Shown: one piece after another, positions 32,463 to 38,246 of the stretch
How the letters are laid out: the number at the start of each line of letters is the position of its first letter
Numbering within the stretch: position 1 is the stretch's first letter
Assembly (NCBI GenBank): GCA_026713285.1
Contig: JAPOOT010000249.1
Coordinates: 1-38,246 of the forward strand
From: Gemmatimonadota bacterium
GTDB lineage: Bacteria; JAAXHH01
Direction of reading: 5' to 3'
Length of the DNA stretch: 38,246 bases
Notes under the pieces: model-generated
The model's database searches: none
Seen by the model: the letters and a program-made list of their open reading frames with translations, nothing else
What the model was told of the DNA's origin: nothing
Position numbers and translations under genes: made by a program

Positions 32463-35237
32463 TCAGAAACGCACCGCCACGCCGGCGGAAAGCAACCGGC
32501 CGATTTCAGGCGCACCGATGAAGGAACGGTATTTGTTGTTGAAAAGGTTGCTGGCTTCCACGCTGAAAGTAAGGGGCGCGAACTCGTACGCGGCGTTTAC
32601 ATCGAATAGCGTATAGGAGTCGATAGGCCCTCCGTACACGCCGTCCATCATGGGGAAGGGGCCTCTGTAACTGAGCTTTCCACCCAGGGTCAGGGGCCAT
32701 TTGGACGGCCGGAACGTAACGCCTCCGCTGAACTTGTGCTTCGGCGCGTTGAGGGGAACGTCGCCGAGGCTTTCCACGTTCTCGAACAGGTTCTGGTTGA
32801 TGAAGGAGTAGCCGCCCGTGATGTTCCAGGACCGGTTGGGGAAATAGGAAAACCCCATGTCGGCGCCGTAGACCGTGACGTCGCCGAAATTCCGGTAAGT
32901 CAACGCCACCGCCGTGGGATCGGAAACCTCCTCCGGCGTGATGGTTCCGAAGGGGATCATCGCGGCGCCGTCCGCGATCTGTTCGATGTATCCGTTGATT
33001 TCATCCCCGTGGTCGCCGTTCCCGTTGCCGCCGAGACCCGGTTGGTCGAGCAGAACGATCAGACTGGCAAGCAGCGCGTTCTCGGGGGCGGCCAGATAGT
33101 CGTCGATACCCTGTCTCAGTGCGGTTCGGACAGACTCGGCGTCGAGAAACACGGAAGGCGTGAAAATCCACAGAGGCAGGGTATAGTCGGTCATCTGCGT
33201 GCGGTAGAAATCGGCTGCCAGGACCAGTTTGTTCTTGATCACACCCTTGTATCCGACCTCGAAGGTCTGCGTTATGGTCGGGCGTATCTTGTCTAAGTCC
33301 TGGACGGATGATGCGTCCAGGGGAACGAATTCTTCCGTTTCAGGACTGAGCAGCCCCAGGCTGTTCCTCAGTCCCGAGAGCTGCACAGGGATCACGTTGG
33401 TGAACTGCGCGGCCAGCTCCGGCGTTACGATGCCCCCGCTGTCCCGACCCAGTTGCCTGACCATCTCAGCGACGAACAGTTCCCTTGCCGCACCCCACAG
33501 CATGTTGTTCGCGACCGGATCATCAAGACGCAGGAAGGTATCCCTCGACAGCCCGGAAACCGTGGCGAAAGGCGACCGGTACATGGGGAGGCCGGCTTCG
33601 TCCCGGCGGAATGTGAAGGCGTTGGCCGCGCCGTAGGACCGGATGTCGATGGTGTTGTCGGGTCCCAGGCCCAGGTCGCCGAAAAGCGCGCCGAAACCAA
33701 AGGCATCGTTGACGGCCTTCAAGTCCAGCGAGAACGTCGTCACCGTCGGCGTGTTGAACGCCCGGTTATAGGTGAACCTGAAGGTGCTTTCCGGATTGGG
33801 CTTGAGTACCAGCGCCGCCCTGGGCGAGAATACAACGTTATCGAGCCTGTTGTGCTCATCCAGGCGGCCGGCCAGCATCAGGCTCACCTCGTCGGTAAAC
33901 CTGGTCTCGCTCTGCAGGTAGACCCCGTATTCGTTGGTCTGGTCATCGTCCTCGTTGTCGCCGTGAATGGTCCCCTCGGTCCGGGGACGGGTGAGCAGCA
34001 GGTCCGCCCCGTAGACGAACTGCTGTCGCTGGCCGATGTCCCTGGTGTGCTGCAACTGCATGACCGTCAGCGACGACTTGTCCACGATGCTTTCATCGGT
34101 GCGAAGAAGCCTGGTTTCTCCCGCATCGCTCTTGTTGTAGAAGAACTGGCCGAACCAGCCCTTGTACTGCATGCGGCCCTGGAGATGTGTATACAGCCAG
34201 TCTTTGCCCTGTGCCGAGCCCTGTCCCGTCATCTGGATACTGCTGCTTTTGGAGTACCCGGCCGATGTGATGAACGTCAGTTCTTCCGTAGGCCGCAAGT
34301 CGAGCCTGATCTCTCCGTACTGGCCTTCGATACCAAAATCCCGCGGCACGATTTCTTCCGGATCGTGGAATTCCCAGTCCCGGGCCTTCAGGTACTTGCC
34401 GGAGATCTTGAGTCCGATCTTGTCGTTGACGCTGCTGGCATGGCGGAAGGAGGCCTTGCGCAGGCTGCGTTCTCCCCCGGAAAGGGATACGAAGTTGCCC
34501 TCCGACCCGAATGGGGAGCGCGAAATGATGTGCATCACGCCGTTGGAGCTGTTGGGACCGTAAAGCGCAGAACCCGGGCCCCGGACGATCTCGATGCGTT
34601 CGATGTCCTCGCTGGTGATGGGAATGACTTGGAAGGAGTTGATACGTAACGACGGGATCCGCGCGATCCGGTTGTCCACCATGGTAAGCAGGAGACCCGA
34701 TATCGCCTTGTTGAATCCCCGGATCACGGTGCTGGCCTGTACGACGCCCGTCTTCGCGTAATCGACGCCGCTGAGGTCCTTGATGTGTTCGTTGACGGCC
34801 AGCGCCTGGGAATCCCTGATGTCCCGCATTTCGATCACTTCGACGGACGCCGGAGCGTCCAGGGCCTTTTCACGCTTGCGGGAGGCCGAGACCACGACCT
34901 CCTGGCCCACGAGCACCGAGGCGGCCAGCACGAAATCCCTTGCCGTGCGCGCACCGCCGCGAACCATGACCCCGGACGTGGTAAACGACTCGTAACCCAG
35001 GAAAGTAACGGAGACCTCGTACACCCCGGCGGGAAGTCCGTCTACACGGTACATTCCCCTGTCATCGCTCGTCGAGCCCCGCAACCCATCGATCGCGGGA
35101 CTTTTGACCACGACGGTGGCTCCGAAGAGAAACTCTCCGCTGTCCGATACGATCCTGCCGGCCAGACTGCCCGTCTCCTGCGCCGCCGCCGGGACCGCCG
35201 TCATGATCAGGGCCATCAAAAGGCCTGACAGTCGCAT
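32463..35237 (-). CDS. TonB-dependent outer-membrane receptor with CarboxypepD-like N-domain
   Basis: This 924-residue receptor is for energised uptake of a large or scarce ligand. I start at ATG 35237 with GGAAGGAA upstream; ATG 35258 and the longer frame lack a ribosome site. In order: a signal peptide ending VPAAAQ (about 1-19); a carboxypeptidase-regulatory-like beta domain (GSLAGRIVSDSGEFLFGATV, VDGLPAGVYEVSVTFLGYES); the plug with VIRGFNKAISGLLLTMVDNR, DIERIEIVRGPGSALYGPNS and NGVMHIISRSPFG; then a barrel to the terminal GVAVRF. A periplasmic or loop insertion includes GLGGNGNGDHGDE. It is a clear paralogue of the next gene. It has its own promoter with a hairpin leader. The ligand is unknown; no specific SusD-like partner is present. 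Confidence 0.93.
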   Translation of the reverse strand: MRLSGLLMALIMTAVPAAAQETGSLAGRIVSDSGEFLFGATVVVKSPAIDGLRGSTSDDRGMYRVDGLPAGVYEVSVTFLGYESFTTSGVMVRGGARTARDFVLAASVLVGQEVVVSASRKREKALDAPASVEVIEMRDIRDSQALAVNEHIKDLSGVDYAKTGVVQASTVIRGFNKAISGLLLTMVDNRIARIPSLRINSFQVIPITSEDIERIEIVRGPGSALYGPNSSNGVMHIISRSPFGSEGNFVSLSGGERSLRKASFRHASSVNDKIGLKISGKYLKARDWEFHDPEEIVPRDFGIEGQYGEIRLDLRPTEELTFITSAGYSKSSSIQMTGQGSAQGKDWLYTHLQGRMQYKGWFGQFFYNKSDAGETRLLRTDESIVDKSSLTVMQLQHTRDIGQRQQFVYGADLLLTRPRTEGTIHGDNEDDDQTNEYGVYLQSETRFTDEVSLMLAGRLDEHNRLDNVVFSPRAALVLKPNPESTFRFTYNRAFNTPTVTTFSLDLKAVNDAFGFGALFGDLGLGPDNTIDIRSYGAANAFTFRRDEAGLPMYRSPFATVSGLSRDTFLRLDDPVANNMLWGAARELFVAEMVRQLGRDSGGIVTPELAAQFTNVIPVQLSGLRNSLGLLSPETEEFVPLDASSVQDLDKIRPTITQTFEVGYKGVIKNKLVLAADFYRTQMTDYTLPLWIFTPSVFLDAESVRTALRQGIDDYLAAPENALLASLIVLLDQPGLGGNGNGDHGDEINGYIEQIADGAAMIPFGTITPEEVSDPTAVALTYRNFGDVTVYGADMGFSYFPNRSWNITGGYSFINQNLFENVESLGDVPLNAPKHKFSGGVTFRPSKWPLTLGGKLSYRGPFPMMDGVYGGPIDSYTLFDVNAAYEFAPLTFSVEASNLFNNKYRSFIGAPEIGRLLSAGVAVRF

Positions 35238-35286
35238 CTGAGCGATTCCTTCCTGCATGGATGAGCCGTGAGAAATAAAGGGGCCG

Positions 35287-35324
35287 GCGCCGACGCGGTA
35301 TCGGTCTTTATTTCGCGTCGGCGC
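35287..35324 (-). promoter_or_regulatory. 11-bp hairpin in the receptor leader
   Basis: A perfect inverted repeat GCGCCGACGCG / CGCGTCGGCGC (35314-35324 with 35287-35297) encloses a 16-base loop. It lies downstream of the proposed promoter and 50 bases before the start codon, and is followed on the minus strand by CCCCTTTATTTC. It may be a leader attenuator, an operator, or a terminator for the upstream receptor gene that ends at 35407. Confidence 0.6.
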
Positions 35325-35356
35325 GGCTAAGCTATTCACACTACCTAATTACTTAT

Positions 35357-35384
35357 AGAATATGAACATATGCGGATTTGTCAA
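35357..35384 (-). promoter_or_regulatory. probable promoter of the left TonB-dependent receptor
   Basis: On the minus strand TTGACA (35384-35379) is followed after 16 bases by TATTCT (35362-35357) in an AT-rich pocket of otherwise GC-rich DNA. A second -10-like TATAAG lies a few bases further on but at 21-base spacing. Confidence 0.5.
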
Positions 35385-35406
35385 GCGAATTACCGCCTGC
35401 CTTGGA

Positions 35407-38241
35407 TCAGAATCGCACCGCAAGACCCGCCATGACCATGCGCCCGATCATCGGCGCTCCGACAAACGCCTGGTACTCGCTGTTGAACAGATTCCCGGCC
35501 TCTACGCTAAGGGTGAGATTCGAGAACACGTAGGAGACATTCAAGTCCACAACGGAATGAGACTCCACGTCCCCCGCATACACGCCATCGGCCATCTCGA
35601 ATGGCCCGCGGTAACGAATGCGGGCGCCGAGGGTGAGCGGCGTGCCCGACGGCTTGAACCCGATCGCCATGGACAACTTGTCACGCGGCGCGTTCAACGG
35701 TATGTCATCGAGGCCATCCACGTTCTCAAACAGGTTCGTGTTGATATGGGAATAGCTGCCCGACAGGTTCCACGCGTCGCTGGGATGATAGGAGAACCCG
35801 ATGTCCGCGCCGTAGTACGAAACTTCCCCGAAGTTGCGGTAAGTCAGCATCACGGCATTGGGGTCCGTAGCCTCTGCCGGGGTCACCGTGCCGAACGGTA
35901 TCGAAGCCGCCGTACTCGTGAATATCCCTGCCAGTTCGTCCACCGGCGATCCGTTTCCGTTGCCGCCCAGGCCCAGTGCGGGATCGTCGATCGCCGCGGC
36001 GATCTGGGCCAACTGCGCGTTCTCCGGAAGGGCCAGTTGCTGCGCGATCCCCGCTCCCAGGGCCGTGCTCAGCGGTCCGGGATCGAGGAAGACATTGGGC
36101 GTCACGATATGAATCGAGCTGATGAAATCGTGGATCTTGTTCCGGTAGAAATCCGCGGTCAGCACCAGCTTGTTGCCGATGACGCCTTTGTATCCCACTT
36201 CAAACGTCTCGGTAATGGACGGTCTCATCGGGTCGATGTCCCTGACCGCAGACGGATCGACCGGATTGAAGGTACCCGTGCCCGTGTCCAGTATGCCCAG
36301 CGAATTCGTGAGCCCCGGCAGGGCGGACGGGATGACGCCCGGGAAAGCGGCGGCCAGTTGCGCCGCCTGCTGGGATGCCAGTTGCCCCGCGTTCTGAGCC
36401 GGAATCCCAAGCGAAATCAAATACTGCGTGATGAGGGGGACCGCCAGTCCCTGGAGCTGCGGCGTAAGCTGCGCCAGTACCGCCCCGCGGGCTACGCCCC
36501 AGAGGAGATTGGTGCTGGCCGGATCGTTCATGGGGAGATAGGTGTCCACGGGCAGCCCTGCCACGGGAGCGAAAGGCGAACGGTACATGGGCAGGCCGTT
36601 GTCTCCACGTCGGAACGAGAACTGCGAGTTGACGCCCTGCGTGCGCAGATCGATGGTGCGGTCCGGTCCCAGGCCCAGGGCGCCGAAATTCCTGCCCAGA
36701 CCGTATGGATCGGAACTCGCAATCAGATCGAGAAAGTAATGCACCGAACTGGGTGTGCCGAACGCCCGGTTGTACGTCAGCCTGAGCGTACTCTCCGTCG
36801 AAGGCTTGATTACCAGGGCCGCGCGGGGTGAGAACACCGGGTCTTCGATCTTGCTGTGCTCGTCCAGCCGGCCGGCCAGCATCAGGCTGACCTGGTCGTT
36901 CAGGACCGTTTCGCTTTGAATGTAGAGGCCATACTCATCCAGATTGTCGCGGTCTTCGAATTGACCGTGGGTCGTGTTGCCAGTGTTGGGCCGGGTCAGC
37001 AACACGTCCGCGCCATAGGTGAACTGCTGCCGGTCGCCCAGTCCGAAATTATGCTGAAGCTGCATCACGGTCAATCTCGAGGTATCCACGATCGGCTGGT
37101 TGGTCCGGAGCAGCTTGGTCTCGCCCGCGTCGTTCATGTTGAGAAAGATCTGGGCGAACCAGCCCTTGTACTGCGTCCGCGCCTGGAAGAACCGGGTGGA
37201 CCAGTCGACGGCCTGCGCCGCGCCCTGCCCGGTCATCTGAATGGCTTTGATCCGGGAATACCCCGCCGAGCCGATGATGGACAGGTCGTCCGTGGGACGA
37301 AGGTCGACTCGTATCTCCCCGAGCAGACGTTCGTTGTCGGCATCCCGGGGACTGACCTCCGCGGGGTCGTTGTATTCCCATTCCCGGGCCTTCGAATACT
37401 CGCCCGAAACCTTGAACCCTATCTTTTCGTCGACACTGCTGGCGTGCCGGAAGGTCGCCTTGCGCAGACTGCGCTCCCCGCCGTACACGGCCAACGAGTT
37501 GCCTTCCGAACCGATGGGCGAGCGGGTCACGATGTGCATGACCCCGTTGGCGCTGTTGGGACCGTAAAGGGCGGAACCCGGTCCGCGGACGACCTCGATG
37601 CGCTGGATGTCCTCGCTCGTGATGGGAATGGCACTGCCCATGTTGAGCCGGAGCGAGGCGATCCGCGCGATCCGGTTGTCCACCATCTGCAGGAGGGACC
37701 CGGTAAACGTGCGGTTGAATCCCCGGATCACAGTGGAGCTCTGGGAAACGCCGACCTTGGCCTGGTCCACGCCGCCCAGGTCCTTGATATAGTCGGTTAC
37801 CGACAGCGACGGCCGGTTCATGATCTCGTCCAGCTCGACCACGGATACGGAAGCCGGCGCGTCGAGCAGCTTCTCCTGTTTACGCGACGCGGAAACCACG
37901 ACCTGCTGCCCGATCAGCGTCGTAGCCGCAAGGCCGATGTCAAGCCGCGTGGTTTCACCGCCCCGGACCGCCACGGCGGCCATGGTGACCGATTCATAGC
38001 CTAGAAAGGAGGCCGTCACGTCATATACGCCAGACGGCAGGCCGTCGACACGAAAGGCCCCCTCGCCGTCGCTCGTCGTTCCGCGCAATTCATCGATCGC
38101 GTCACCCCCGATCACGATATTGGCGCCGATCAACGCCATTCCGTCTTCGGCCGCGATCCTGCCGGCCAGGCTGCCGGTCTCCTGGGCCGCCGCCGGCCAA
38201 ACGCTGAACAGCAAGAGCAGCATCACGCTCGTAGTGCGCAT
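35407..38241 (-). CDS. TonB-dependent outer-membrane receptor, paralogue of the neighbour
   Basis: This 944-residue receptor starts at ATG 38241, five bases from the window edge, so the promoter and ribosome site cannot be judged. The signal peptide MRTTSVMLLLLFSVWPAAAQ looks complete. It is followed by the same carboxypeptidase-regulatory-like domain (GSLAGRIAAEDGMALIGANI, DVTASFLGYESVTMAAVAV), the plug (VIRGFNRTFTGSLLQMVDNR, RGPGSALYGPNSANGVMHIV) and a barrel ending GLAVRF. Large parts align with the 924-residue neighbour without gaps; this copy has an additional Ala/Gln-rich loop (QNAGQLASQQAAQLAAAFPG). A Gly-Asn insertion (GLGGNGNG) is shared. Tandem duplication followed by loop divergence is the simplest reading. 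The ligand is unknown. Confidence 0.93.
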   Translation of the reverse strand: MRTTSVMLLLLFSVWPAAAQETGSLAGRIAAEDGMALIGANIVIGGDAIDELRGTTSDGEGAFRVDGLPSGVYDVTASFLGYESVTMAAVAVRGGETTRLDIGLAATTLIGQQVVVSASRKQEKLLDAPASVSVVELDEIMNRPSLSVTDYIKDLGGVDQAKVGVSQSSTVIRGFNRTFTGSLLQMVDNRIARIASLRLNMGSAIPITSEDIQRIEVVRGPGSALYGPNSANGVMHIVTRSPIGSEGNSLAVYGGERSLRKATFRHASSVDEKIGFKVSGEYSKAREWEYNDPAEVSPRDADNERLLGEIRVDLRPTDDLSIIGSAGYSRIKAIQMTGQGAAQAVDWSTRFFQARTQYKGWFAQIFLNMNDAGETKLLRTNQPIVDTSRLTVMQLQHNFGLGDRQQFTYGADVLLTRPNTGNTTHGQFEDRDNLDEYGLYIQSETVLNDQVSLMLAGRLDEHSKIEDPVFSPRAALVIKPSTESTLRLTYNRAFGTPSSVHYFLDLIASSDPYGLGRNFGALGLGPDRTIDLRTQGVNSQFSFRRGDNGLPMYRSPFAPVAGLPVDTYLPMNDPASTNLLWGVARGAVLAQLTPQLQGLAVPLITQYLISLGIPAQNAGQLASQQAAQLAAAFPGVIPSALPGLTNSLGILDTGTGTFNPVDPSAVRDIDPMRPSITETFEVGYKGVIGNKLVLTADFYRNKIHDFISSIHIVTPNVFLDPGPLSTALGAGIAQQLALPENAQLAQIAAAIDDPALGLGGNGNGSPVDELAGIFTSTAASIPFGTVTPAEATDPNAVMLTYRNFGEVSYYGADIGFSYHPSDAWNLSGSYSHINTNLFENVDGLDDIPLNAPRDKLSMAIGFKPSGTPLTLGARIRYRGPFEMADGVYAGDVESHSVVDLNVSYVFSNLTLSVEAGNLFNSEYQAFVGAPMIGRMVMAGLAVRF

Positions 38242-38246
38242 AATGA

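Overview
The window is GC-rich chromosomal DNA from a Gram-negative (diderm) bacterium. It holds a complete Tol-Pal operon, two TonB-dependent receptors, several lipoprotein and Sec signal peptides, and heme O synthase for an aerobic respiratory chain. There is no phage, insertion sequence, CRISPR array or rRNA. Three features suggest a member of the FCB superphylum, for example an uncultured Latescibacterota- or Gemmatimonadota-like lineage: receptors with an N-terminal carboxypeptidase-regulatory-like domain, a protease/TolB-propeller/beta-barrel fusion, and a mix of Gfo/Idh, amidohydrolase and M19/M20 genes. That placement is inference from gene content only.

Layout. 1-2317 (minus): a compact operon of a CopD-type membrane protein, heme O synthase (ctaB), a DUF420 protein and an ECF-transporter S component that runs off the left edge. 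2318-8798 (plus): a consensus sigma-70 promoter preceded by two 23-bp direct repeats, then a ROK sugar kinase, an M20 peptidase, a quinone oxidoreductase and three pentose-phosphate genes (tal, gnd, rpe). 8838-11720: a MATE exporter (minus) and an orphan branched-chain-amino-acid-type binding lipoprotein (plus). 11744-15041 (minus): tRNA-Glu(UUC) with its own promoter and terminator, a Gfo/Idh oxidoreductase whose start codon lies inside a 17-bp tandem repeat, a HAD hydrolase and a D-2-hydroxyacid dehydrogenase. 15375-21542 (plus): an M19 dipeptidase lipoprotein, a 25-bp degenerate repeat, then an overlapping run of larB, a divergent larC, a fused two-domain ECF ATPase and an amidohydrolase.

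21603-38241 is entirely minus strand and is an envelope block. From right to left it holds two paralogous TonB-dependent receptors, a 1145-residue secreted fusion protein (HExxH metalloprotease-like domain, TolB-type propeller, outer-membrane barrel), a ferredoxin-NADP reductase-like flavoprotein, an unusual medium-chain dehydrogenase, and the Tol-Pal operon in the order tolQ, tolR, tolA/TonB-like, tolB, cpoB, pal.

How it fits together. The plus-strand carbon genes would feed sugar phosphates through the pentose phosphate pathway and make NADPH. The lar/ecf run suggests nickel-pincer cofactor chemistry coupled to an energy-coupling-factor importer, but larA, larE and ecfT are not in the window. 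The right half builds and energises the outer membrane. Most genes are recognisable families. The least ordinary items are the protease-propeller-barrel fusion, the divergent larC beside an asymmetric fused EcfA, and several repeat clusters placed exactly at promoters or start codons.
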